Below, piece by piece: positions 1 through 5,748 of a stretch of DNA of 6,079 bases. The position numbers and the translations under genes were made by a program. Source of the stretch: Christensenella sp. UBA4263 (lineage in GTDB: Bacteria > Bacillota > Clostridia > Christensenellales > Aristaeellaceae); contig DGWH01000148.1 of NCBI GenBank assembly GCA_002395225.1, positions 1 through 6,079 of the forward strand, read 5' to 3'. The stretch's first letter is position 1, and each line of letters opens with the position of its first letter. The notes beneath the pieces are model-generated. The model was given only the letters and a program-made list of their open reading frames with translations. It searched no databases and had not been told where the DNA came from.

Positions 1-35
1 CTTCTCAAGCGACATTTTTCAGGAATTTTTTAAAT

Positions 36-188
36 TTAAGGGTTGACAAATTCATGATTATCTGTATTCAGCTTCGAAATAAAAGAAGCTAACGTGGTTA
101 CAGACATGCCGGATACCAAGACTGTCCCCGGTAAATACACGTGATAATACTCATAGATGCCGGGGTTATTGACAATTTGTCTGTTCAA
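36..188 (-). CDS. small hypothetical protein, 50 aa (TTG start)
   Basis: I do not recognise this protein. The frame encodes about 50 residues beginning (M)NRQIVNNPGIYEYYHVYLPG and ending DNHEFVNP, with no obvious membrane segment or cysteine motif. The start was chosen because a clean GAGGAG ribosome binding site (196-201, minus strand) lies 7 nt upstream of a TTG codon at 186-188; no ATG occurs near the 5' end. Its first codons overlap the 3' end of the preceding short frame (stop at 166-168), an arrangement typical of translationally coupled genes. Composition looks coding (varied residues, few rare codons). It could instead be the tail of a decayed gene, because the frame just upstream is frameshifted. 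Nothing in the sequence indicates a function. Confidence 0.4.
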   Translation of the reverse strand: MNRQIVNNPGIYEYYHVYLPGTVLVSGMSVTTLASFISKLNTDNHEFVNP

Positions 189-290
189 AATGATGCTCCT
201 CGTAACATTCAAGTAAGCTTTTCAAGACATCCAAATCCGAGTCACTAACAGGTTAAATGGCCCCAAGGCCCTATAGGAGTCTTCATACAT
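166..290 (-). pseudogene. short frameshifted gene remnant upstream of the 50-aa ORF
   Basis: An ATG at 288-290 opens a frame reading MYEDSYRALGPFNLLV and then hits a stop at 222-224. Shifting frame near 245-250 gives a second coding-like stretch, SDSDLDVLKSLLECYEEHHF, that ends at a TAA at 166-168. Together they would make an acidic, helix-prone protein of about 42 residues if one base has been lost or gained. The ATG overlaps the stop codon of the preceding interrupted gene (ATGTATGA), and the 3' end overlaps the start of the next small gene, so the three look like a compact minus-strand cluster. No family is recognised. The frameshift is inferred from composition only; it could be chance. 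Confidence 0.3.
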
Positions 291-815
291 ATCTTTTGAC
301 CCCAGTATCATGTGCGAGACGTTCGCATAGAAATACAGTTTGCAAAGCAACTTTGTGAGCTGTAAAGTATGCGGCACTCGCCTTCAAATAAATATTCTGT
401 TATTTAAGGAGGTGTAGTGTAACTGACACCGCAATGCTCGGAATACGGGGAGTAACGCCCCCGGGCGAGCACCATAATACTCCGGCAGGCGACGTAAGAA
501 AGCCAGTTCTGCGTTGTTCTGGAGCCCGGTGAAGTCGGCTGAAAAGTAGTCAGACAAGGATTGCATACAGTGCAATGATTTTTCGCGAGAACTGAAAAGT
601 TTGAGCGAAAGTTCCTGAAAGTGTTAATGCATACTGCTGATAGGCCGGTGGTCTATAAAACACCCATGTTGAGAATGTCTTATGGACTGACAAATAAAAC
701 GTTCTTTCCACTAGGATAAGAGCGGTCCGAATGTACGCCTCTTATGGGGGGCACGTTGAGCCTTGTTAATAGCGTGTCTGCAGTTTAGGCTGCTCCAGTG
801 GGGATCAGTAATTAT

Positions 816-822
816 ATGATGT
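816..822 (+). other. candidate EBS1 of the group II intron
   Basis: The heptamer AUGAUGU lies in the loop of a stem made by CCA...GGGA (795-804) and TCCCTGG (830-836). It can pair with the last seven bases of the 5' exon, GTATCAT (305-311), using five Watson-Crick pairs and two G-U wobbles. The base just 5' of it (U815) is complementary to the first base of the 3' exon (A1315), as expected for a delta-delta' contact. EBS2 is less clear: GGTC at 650-653 could pair with GACC at 298-301. The position about 500 nt into the intron is rather far, so this remains a candidate. Confidence 0.5.
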
Positions 823-1101
823 GTGAACGTCCCTGGCTCGTTACAGGCGGGTCCAAGCTGGAAGGGGTAAAGGAAACAGCTAAAGGTGTCATGCATAGAT
901 AGCGGTGTTGGAACGTTAGAAACTATTCGCGCCGAGTGATCTGGCAGCAATGAAGCGTAAAGATCGGGGAAGTTGTTCTGGCAAAAAGGAACGAAAGAAA
1001 GATCTTGCAGAATAGTTGATGAGGGGCACTACTGATGATAGCTCTTGTAATGAGAGAAGGAGGAAAGGCCCTAAGTCTAGTTACAGAAAGAGAAACTTCG
1101 T

Positions 1102-1199
1102 GCTGGTACATACGTAGATAAACTGTTAAAACACGACGATAACTTGGAAAGGCGTGTTGCCTATGTCGGATTCAGTTAAATGAATCCGTAAGTACCAGC
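1102..1199 (+). ncRNA. intron stem-loop, likely remnant domain IV
   Basis: A perfect 8-bp stem GCTGGTAC/GTACCAGC (1102-1109/1192-1199) encloses about 80 nt, including a 7-bp hairpin GGATTCA/TGAATCC (1168-1174/1181-1187) with a GTTAAA loop. It sits between the bulk of the intron and domain V, where domain IV and its maturase ORF normally reside. The small size indicates that the ORF was lost or never present. Domain assignment is by position only. Confidence 0.55.
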
Positions 1200-1230
1200 G
1201 AAAGATAACAATCTCTGATGACTAGATGGA

Positions 1231-1264
1231 GCGCCGTATGCCGTGAAAGAGGCACGTACGGTGT
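1231..1264 (+). ncRNA. group II intron domain V (catalytic hairpin)
   Basis: A 34-nt hairpin with the hallmark architecture. The lower stem pairs 1231-1238 with 1257-1264, including the G1233-U1262 wobble of the catalytic triad, here CGC (1232-1234) rather than AGC. A two-nucleotide CG bulge follows at 1255-1256. The upper stem pairs U1239-G1240-C1241-C1242 with 1251-1254, and a GAAA tetraloop (1245-1248) is closed by U1244-G1249. A G1243/A1250 mismatch sits just under the loop. This is the most diagnostic element for calling the intron. Confidence 0.9.
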
Positions 1265-1266
1265 GG

Positions 1267-1312
1267 GCCAAGGGAAAGGGCGGAGATGATTTCAAAGCCC
1301 CAACCTATTGGC
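1267..1312 (+). ncRNA. group II intron domain VI with bulged branch-point A1307
   Basis: GCCAA (1267-1271) pairs with TTGGC (1308-1312). G1272-G1274 pair with C1304-T1306 (one wobble), and GGGC (1278-1281) pairs with GCCC (1297-1300). The only unpaired base between the first two helices is A1307, with seven nucleotides between it and the proposed 3' splice site after T1314. That is the expected geometry for the adenosine that starts lariat formation. Confidence 0.85.
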
Positions 1313-1499
1313 ATACTTAATAGCGAAAACATTTTTTGTTGGTTCTTCACTTATTTCAAAGCCTTCAGGAATCAGAATTCTGGTTTTTGCCTTCTCTACA
1401 TAATTTCCGTCAGGCAGAAAATGCAATACTGTGAATCTCAAGATCTGCTCTGCCTGATGGCAGTTCCAATAACCTTCTGTCCGGAACTCCGCCTAATTA

Positions 1500-1726
1500 C
1501 GATCTGCACCGGTCCAACCCGGTCAGGCCCTGTGCACACATCTGCGGGAAACATTGTACAAATCGGTCATTGCCCCCTGTTTTTGCCGTCCTGCTGTGTT
1601 TTTTCTCTTCCAGTGTACGGTCCAATTGTCATTCCTGCTGCCGATCCCAGTCAGAGAGAATGCGTTGCCGCGTTTCCAGTGGCAGCGCATTTGAACTCCT
1701 TGTCTCTGCACGATCCGGATCACCGG
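1500..1726 (-). other. decayed or short coding fragments downstream of the fusion gene
   Basis: No single intact gene is visible here. Three minus-strand frames each carry coding-like stretches. One reads ALPLETRQRILSDWDRQQE, meets a TGA, and continues QLDRTLEEKKHSRTAKTGG. A second begins MFPADVCTGPDRVGPVQIVI at an ATG near 1560 and ends with stop TGA close to 1440. A third begins MRCHWKRGNAFSL after AAGGAG with 5-nt spacing and runs 55 residues to about 1523. The mixture of frames suggests a frameshifted remnant, possibly the missing 5' part of the intron-split gene. No terminator is evident after the fusion gene's stop at 1727. Confidence 0.3.
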
Positions 1727-4297
1727 TTAAGTGGATGACGCCTTTTTCCCGGCAAACTCCGCGCGCAGTTCCATCAGGATTCTGCCAAGAAGGTTCCGGC
1801 CCGGCCATTTTGCCGGATCAATGCCAACAGCTGCAGCACTGTCCAGTCCGATTCCCCAGAGCGTATCTTTGGGACTCGCCTCAGCCAGAATCGCCTCTCC
1901 GGTCTCAAGGAGCTTTGCCATCAGGTCCGGGTTCTGCTCAAATTTGGCCCGGCTGGCTGTTTTTACAATTTCGTATCTTGCTGCACTCCAGACTTTGGCA
2001 TCAAAGGGCTTTACCTGTCTTCCAAGTGCTTTGCATTCTCTGGGATGCGTCGCCCGAAGAATGTCGGCAAGGCGTTCCTCATCATGGAACAGCTTCGCTT
2101 TTTCGGCCATCATGTACTGCTCCACAAACCTATATTCCTGTCCGTCTATGACAAACCTCCTTCTGTACCAGTTGGAGAAACAGCCGTATTTCTCATCCAC
2201 TTTCCAGAAAAATACCACAGGCTGCTTTTTCACTGGCTGATGCATCTGTATGTACTTTGCGATCCAGTCCGGATCATGAACAGGAGCGGATTCGTTCATC
2301 TGAGAGACACGGCAAAGATCATCCGCCACCTCCAGAATCACATCCGAGAGCTCAAGATCCTGTTTCCACTGATCCGCAAGCGCATCATACCCCAGCCATG
2401 CACCCAGGATATTTCCTGTCACCGCACCTGTGGAATCACTGTCCCCGCTGTGATTCACGGAAGCAATCATGCCTGCGGAAAAATCGTCCGGATGCCGCAG
2501 GGCGCAGTAGAGCGAAATCCCCAGTGTCTCCTCGGCAACCCATCCCTCACCCAGCAGGTGAATATTCTCAAGATCGTCATTCGCATCATTTTCCGACAAT
2601 CTGATCGCCCGGTCGATGATCTCAACCAGCTCTCCGAGATGGGCATCTCCTTCAAAAATCTCTTCTGCCGTATCCCGTGCTTCCAGCACAATGTCCTTCA
2701 GGGACATCTTTTTCCCTTCCGGAGGATACACGATGCGGTTGATCACATGAACCAGCACAGCGGCAGGCATATACCCCAAGGAATGACCGTGGGTGATCGC
2801 CGCCAGCTGAGCCCCTTCCCTGTCCAGTTCCCGGATATCCGGCCAATTCCAGACCGCCAGCGGGGCAACACGCATAATACCGCCGCACCCTTTGCTGTGA
2901 TTCCGCTCCGCTTTTACATAATTCTCATATTCGGTGCCATCCCGCAGAGAAGACAGACAGGTCATGCCCGGTGCCCTCCCTGAATAGAGTTCCGGCACAT
3001 CCAGCAGCCAGGAGAAACCGCCTGCTTCCGTCAGGCGTTCATGACACCCGACTTCCTGTATGGAGCTTTCCTGCGTCTTCAGCCAGTCCTTATACGCCCG
3101 CATGACATCTGCTCTGGGCCGGTCCTTTGTCCCGTGCACAGTCCTCGTCTCCCAGACCAGCAGCCCATTGGCCGTAAATAGAGACATCTGTGTATCATCT
3201 GAGATCATGGCTTTCCCGCTGATTCTGTCCTTTGTATACCGGGTAATGCCATTCTCCCCGTATTTCTGGAAGATCTGCTCTTCCCTGAGAAATTCGACCG
3301 GAAACCCCAGAGCATCGCCAACGGCGCCGCCAAAGATACAGCCCCGGATAGCATCCGACCGTCTCTCATCCTCCGTCTTTCTTTCGGGTATATGTCCATT
3401 TTCCGGCTCCGCTTCTCCACAGAAGTGACTGAAGTTCCGGCTGAACTCCCTGAAATTATACTGATCTGCCCCACGGCTCAAAACCGCGAAGTCGATCCGG
3501 CGGAACATGTCCTGTTCACGCATGCCGTCAAAATCGAATTCTTTCAGTGCCCTGCAGAACAGGTCCGAGACGACCCTGGCATCATTGGCAAACGCGCCGC
3601 ATCCGAAGGCGCCCAGGATGAGATGCCTGTAACCCAGATATGCAGCCACCTTCAGCATACCAGTGATGCGGTCATAGACCATGGCTTCGTATTCCTTCTG
3701 CGTCATGCCTTCCATGCCATAACGCAGCATCGGGGCGGCACAGGTCATGACCGCAACGACCACCGTTTCAGGGAGCAGCTGACCGTTTTCATCCCGGATG
3801 ATTTCCACCTGCGGATGAATCATCACGGCATGAGATCCCATGTGGGTATGCAGGGAACGGTTATACGCGTAATAAGCCCCTGCTTTCACCCCTTCCAGCG
3901 ACACGAGAAGTGAACTGCTTCTGCACAGATCTTCCTCCTGCGCTTTGGATCCTCTGCGAACCCCGCCGCCGGGATGCACCGGATTGGCCAGATTGAGTAC
4001 GAGGACGGGCTTTGTCCCTTTCTGTTCCGGGTCAGCTGAACACTCCTTCATTCTTTTCCTTGCAAGGCTGAAGGAGTCCACGTTTTCGCAGCTGGTTTCA
4101 CATCTGGCGGGGACATGGACGTGTTCAAAATCTTTGGCCCGGCTTATCCGCCTGACATCTTCCGGCAGGAAAACCTGAACCTCTTCCATCTGCGTGCGTG
4201 AAAGCTTCAGGGGAATCGTTTTCCCCTCCATCTGATAAGTCCCCTTTTCAAGAATTTCCAGAGTCTCCTGAATCATCGCCAAATTATCCCTGCGCAT
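1727..4297 (-). CDS. three-domain ADP-ribose eraser: microbial PARG - DraG/ARH ADP-ribosylglycohydrolase - NADAR
   Basis: Predicted soluble cytoplasmic enzyme of 856 residues; numbers below count from the upstream ATG at 4309 (860 aa). Residues 5-285 are a microbial-type poly(ADP-ribose) glycohydrolase, macrodomain-like fold: LANPVHPGGGVRRGSKAQEE with GGG 114-116 and catalytic QEE 124-126, then GAFGCGAFAND at 233-243. Residues 315-670 are a DraG/ARH hydrolase: GGAVGDALG 327-335, E339, SDDTQM 370-375, GCGGIMRVAPLA 474-485, THGH 506-509 and NHSGDSDSTGA 619-629, which supply the expected Mg ligands. Residues 697-855 are NADAR (YbiA-like): YGCFSNWY, FVEQYMMAEKAKLF, ALGRQV, AKFEQNP, LLETG and DTLWGIGL. 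A linker around 295-315 and another around 670-695 separate them. In these families, PARG and ARH release ADP-ribose from modified substrates, and NADAR acts on ADP-ribosyl or related N-glycosides. Met5 is preferred because GGAGGGA sits just upstream; 4309 also has GAGGA 7 nt upstream. Confidence 0.95.
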   Translation of the reverse strand: MRRDNLAMIQETLEILEKGTYQMEGKTIPLKLSRTQMEEVQVFLPEDVRRISRAKDFEHVHVPARCETSCENVDSFSLARKRMKECSADPEQKGTKPVLVLNLANPVHPGGGVRRGSKAQEEDLCRSSSLLVSLEGVKAGAYYAYNRSLHTHMGSHAVMIHPQVEIIRDENGQLLPETVVVAVMTCAAPMLRYGMEGMTQKEYEAMVYDRITGMLKVAAYLGYRHLILGAFGCGAFANDARVVSDLFCRALKEFDFDGMREQDMFRRIDFAVLSRGADQYNFREFSRNFSHFCGEAEPENGHIPERKTEDERRSDAIRGCIFGGAVGDALGFPVEFLREEQIFQKYGENGITRYTKDRISGKAMISDDTQMSLFTANGLLVWETRTVHGTKDRPRADVMRAYKDWLKTQESSIQEVGCHERLTEAGGFSWLLDVPELYSGRAPGMTCLSSLRDGTEYENYVKAERNHSKGCGGIMRVAPLAVWNWPDIRELDREGAQLAAITHGHSLGYMPAAVLVHVINRIVYPPEGKKMSLKDIVLEARDTAEEIFEGDAHLGELVEIIDRAIRLSENDANDDLENIHLLGEGWVAEETLGISLYCALRHPDDFSAGMIASVNHSGDSDSTGAVTGNILGAWLGYDALADQWKQDLELSDVILEVADDLCRVSQMNESAPVHDPDWIAKYIQMHQPVKKQPVVFFWKVDEKYGCFSNWYRRRFVIDGQEYRFVEQYMMAEKAKLFHDEERLADILRATHPRECKALGRQVKPFDAKVWSAARYEIVKTASRAKFEQNPDLMAKLLETGEAILAEASPKDTLWGIGLDSAAAVGIDPAKWPGRNLLGRILMELRAEFAGKKASST

Positions 4298-4300
4298 ATT

Positions 4301-4307
4301 TCCCTCC
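4301..4307 (-). promoter_or_regulatory. ribosome binding site deciding the fusion gene start
   Basis: GGAGGGA lies within the first codons of the longer reading. The GGAGG core is 5 nt from the ATG at 4295-4297 and matches the anti-Shine-Dalgarno better than the GAGGA (4317-4321) serving the ATG at 4307-4309. The family's usual opening, a few polar residues then xxxQETLEIxEKG, also fits Met5 (MRRDNLAMIQETLEILEKG). Confidence 0.55.
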
Positions 4308-4374
4308 ATTTTGCTTTCCTCGTCAGAAATTCCTTCAGAACTCTTTTCACTGTTCGGTCCTTTATCCTGTTGCC

Positions 4375-4414
4375 CCGGCTGTCCCGGGAATCATGATCAT
4401 GCCTTGACAGCCGG
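4375..4414. repeat. 9-bp inverted repeat upstream of the fusion gene
   Basis: CCGGCTGTC (4375-4383) and GACAGCCGG (4406-4414) are perfect inverted arms around a 22-nt loop that contains the nested palindrome ATGATCAT. It lies 66 nt upstream of the longer start codon (4309), overlaps the end of the short frame at 4397-4666, and has no T-run on either side, so it is not a classic terminator. It could be an operator or an mRNA leader structure. Confidence 0.45.
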
Positions 4415-4666
4415 CATAACTGCCCCGGCTCTTATCCGTCTTATCTGTCCATTCATCCAAAAAGCGGCGGCCTTCTCAGGCAAAATCTCAGTGCCGTTTT
4501 GGACATTTGCCCCGGCCACCGTCATCCGCTGTCCTTCCTCTTCGGCCTTTCCCCGGCAATTGTCCCATTGATCCAGGCCGCTGTTGTATAAACCGCCTTC
4601 CGATAACCGAAGCAGATCCGTCCCCGTCTCTGATGTGTCCCGAATGGGAATTCTTTCATCCGCCAA
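4397..4666 (-). CDS. unrecognised short ORF, about 89 aa, between the SEDS-like and fusion genes
   Basis: I do not recognise this protein. The frame reads ADERIPIRDTSETGTDLLRL near its start, DQWDNCRGKAEEEGQRM in the middle and AGAVMPAVKA at its end. It is hydrophilic and acidic in the first half and lacks membrane segments. The listed start is a TTG at 4664-4666 with only weak GGAG-like sequence upstream; the frame is open a little further (PKTQVPAHGESACL) to a TGA near 4725, so it may be the 3' part of a broken gene. A competing minus frame (4522-4734, GTG start after GAGGA, MGDLQIIRRYPKPRSLL) covers the same DNA with a basic product; only one is likely real. The plus-strand frames here are proline-rich antisense shadows. 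The same-strand position suggests co-transcription with its neighbours. Confidence 0.35.
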   Translation of the reverse strand: MADERIPIRDTSETGTDLLRLSEGGLYNSGLDQWDNCRGKAEEEGQRMTVAGANVQNGTEILPEKAAAFWMNGQIRRIRAGAVMPAVKA

Positions 4667-4742
4667 GCAGGCACTTTCTCCATGAGCAGGGACCTGGGTT
4701 TTGGGTACCGCCGTATGATCTGTAAGTCACCCACGGCATTCC

Positions 4743-5573
4743 TCAGAGTGACAGATCATCCGTATGGCAAAGCCAAATCATGATGGAGTATCCCAGAATC
4801 GGCGAAGCACCATAGCCCATGAACGGCACCGGGAATCTTCCGGAGAACGCGGCAATGCTCAACATCGCGTAGTACAGTCCGATGTCTGTCCAGCACTTTC
4901 GGTTTTCCCGGATTCCTCTTATCACCAGGCCGGCCGGAACGAGGAGCAGGGAAAGGATGCCTGCCAGGTACAGCAGCACGGACTGTTTGTGCAGGAGTGT
5001 CAGTATCCCCTCCGTGTGGTTTGCCGGAACCAGCGTGTCCAAGTGCAGCCACGACAGCAGCGTCAGCAGGACCAGAACGCACGACACAGACCACTTTACC
5101 GCCCTGTGAAACCCTCCGTCAATGAGCAGCACGAGCACAGGCAGCGCAAAAGCCAGCAGCTGGGAGGCGTCCGGCTGCATACAGAGCATCCCCGCGATGG
5201 ATGCTGTTCCGCACAGACACCACACTGTCCGCCGTTCATCTGCCAGTCGTCTCAGTGCGACAATGCTGGCCGGCAGTACGGCAGCACCGGCATTCAATGT
5301 GAAACCCGGCAGACTCAGCCATCGATGAACGCCGCCAATGTCCGAACCGAGAAAGGTGAGCGCGATCAGAAATGCAGAGGCAGCCAACACAGCCCTGGCC
5401 GGTATGCGGACAATTCTCATCCCCATGCAGGCCGCAAAGGTGAAAACCGCAATGTAAATGGGATTCTGCATCCATATACTGACCGGTATTCCATCGTTGA
5501 TCATCCCGACGATTCCCAGAACGCACGGAACCAATATGGCGGCAGTGGGCATCAATAATCTCCTGAATTTCAT
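4743..5573 (-). CDS. SEDS-like (FtsW/RodA-related) polytopic membrane protein
   Basis: Integral membrane protein with about 8-9 hydrophobic segments. Numbering below follows the longest frame (299 aa, TTG at 5642). Signatures match SEDS glycosyltransferases in order: GVHRWLSLPGFTLNAGAAVL (104-123) resembles the FtsW/RodA GxxRWI...F..QPSE segment; MQPDASQ (155-161) resembles LQPDLGT; PANHTEGI (206-213) lines up with PExHTDFI, with Glu211 where the catalytic Asp is expected; and GRFPVPFMGYGASPILGY (268-285) resembles the LPF.SYGGSSLL signature. At about 276-299 residues it is shorter than FtsW or RodA (370-400). I recall a family of similarly short SEDS-like proteins with QPDASQ and GYGASPILGY motifs but cannot confirm membership. 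Start chosen at Met24 (5571-5573) because GGAG lies 8 nt upstream; ATG 5628-5630 and TTG 5640-5642 lack a binding site. No PBP partner is visible. Lipid-linked peptidoglycan precursor polymerisation is possible but unproven. Confidence 0.75.
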   Translation of the reverse strand: MKFRRLLMPTAAILVPCVLGIVGMINDGIPVSIWMQNPIYIAVFTFAACMGMRIVRIPARAVLAASAFLIALTFLGSDIGGVHRWLSLPGFTLNAGAAVLPASIVALRRLADERRTVWCLCGTASIAGMLCMQPDASQLLAFALPVLVLLIDGGFHRAVKWSVSCVLVLLTLLSWLHLDTLVPANHTEGILTLLHKQSVLLYLAGILSLLLVPAGLVIRGIRENRKCWTDIGLYYAMLSIAAFSGRFPVPFMGYGASPILGYSIMIWLCHTDDLSL

Positions 5574-5618
5574 CAGCAGGGCTCCAATCGATTCTTTTTT
5601 TGGTGTCTGAAACTCCGG

Positions 5619-5638
5619 ATGCCGCCTCATTGCGGCAT
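5619..5638. repeat. 7-bp hairpin at the 5' end of the SEDS-like gene
   Basis: ATGCCGC (5619-5625) and GCGGCAT (5632-5638) are perfect arms with a 6-nt loop. On the minus strand the loop holds the alternative ATG at 5628-5630, which would be sequestered in mRNA. This favours the downstream start at 5573 or hints at leader control. No T-run follows, so it is not a standard terminator. Confidence 0.4.
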
Positions 5639-5730
5639 TCAATATCCAAGTAAACAGCTCCGCACGGATTCATGGATCATTTGATCTGCCGTGAAACAAT
5701 CCCGCGCATCGGAACCAGGTCGATGCAACT

Positions 5731-5745
5731 ATGATACCATATCAT
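5731..5745. promoter_or_regulatory. 15-bp palindrome upstream of the SEDS-like gene (operator candidate)
   Basis: ATGATACCATATCAT has perfect 6-bp arms around CCA. It lies about 160 bp upstream of the preferred start of the membrane protein gene, a distance compatible with a transcription-factor site. A TATCAT in the palindrome could serve as a poor -10 on the minus strand, but no convincing -35 is seen. Confidence 0.35.
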
Positions 5746-5748
5746 CCA

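Larger units (their letters stand above)
312..1314 (+). mobile_element. group II intron, ORF-less (1003 nt)
   Basis: This is a self-splicing retroelement RNA that here lacks its reverse transcriptase/maturase. Seen directly: the canonical GUGCG 5' end at 312-316; several stable stems in the domain I area, such as GGTGT/ACACC (411-415/426-430) and TGCTCG/CGAGCA (435-440/466-471); a closing stem at 1102-1199 that fits a short domain IV; domain V at 1231-1264; domain VI at 1267-1312 with a bulged A; and an AU 3' end at 1314. No RT-like frame exists in any of the six frames, and the domain IV candidate is only about 98 nt, so splicing or mobility would need a maturase in trans. It lies antisense to all genes here. 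The boundaries are supported by the GUGCG start, the branch-point spacing, candidate IBS/EBS pairing and the restored antisense frame. Subclass is uncertain. Confidence 0.87.
283..1492 (-). pseudogene. unrecognised minus-strand gene split by the antisense group II intron
   Basis: Two exon pieces, 1315-1492 and 283-311, join into one open frame of 67 codons plus stop when the intron at 312-1314 is removed. The first piece reads AEFRTEGYWNCHQAEQILRF, then TVLHFLPDGNYVEKAKTR, ILIPEGFEISEEPTKNVFAI and K; the junction codon is Tyr and the second piece ends DTGVKRYV with TGA at 283-285. Without intron removal the frame runs into intron sequence and stops after YANRLGL. Upstream it is closed by TAG at 1493-1495 and has no ATG, so the 5' end is missing, frameshifted or uses a TTG. 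The intron is on the other strand, so it cannot be spliced out of this gene's mRNA and inactivates it. The protein family is not recognised. Confidence 0.45.

Noticed and set aside
312..1230. Search for a reverse transcriptase/maturase in the intron
   Set aside because: No frame carries RT motifs such as YADD, and no long frame exists on the plus strand, so it is called ORF-less.
1301..1308. Alternative intron 3' end after CCTAT (1308)
   Set aside because: It would also keep the antisense frame open, but then A1307 would be next to the splice site and the GCCAA/TTGGC helix of domain VI would be cut, so 1314 is preferred.
1286..1738. Plus-strand frame of 150 codons starting inside domain VI of the intron
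   Set aside because: It begins in the intron RNA structure, has Cys/Ser/Pro-rich low-complexity composition, and runs antisense to better coding-like minus frames.
2045..2983. Plus-strand frame of 312 codons opposite the ARH and NADAR domains
   Set aside because: Antisense to a gene with clear domain signatures; composition rich in His, Arg and Ile without motifs.
4764..5558. Plus-strand frame of 264 codons opposite the SEDS-like gene
   Set aside because: Very rich in Gln, Arg, His and Ser with no family motifs; typical antisense shadow of a membrane-protein gene.
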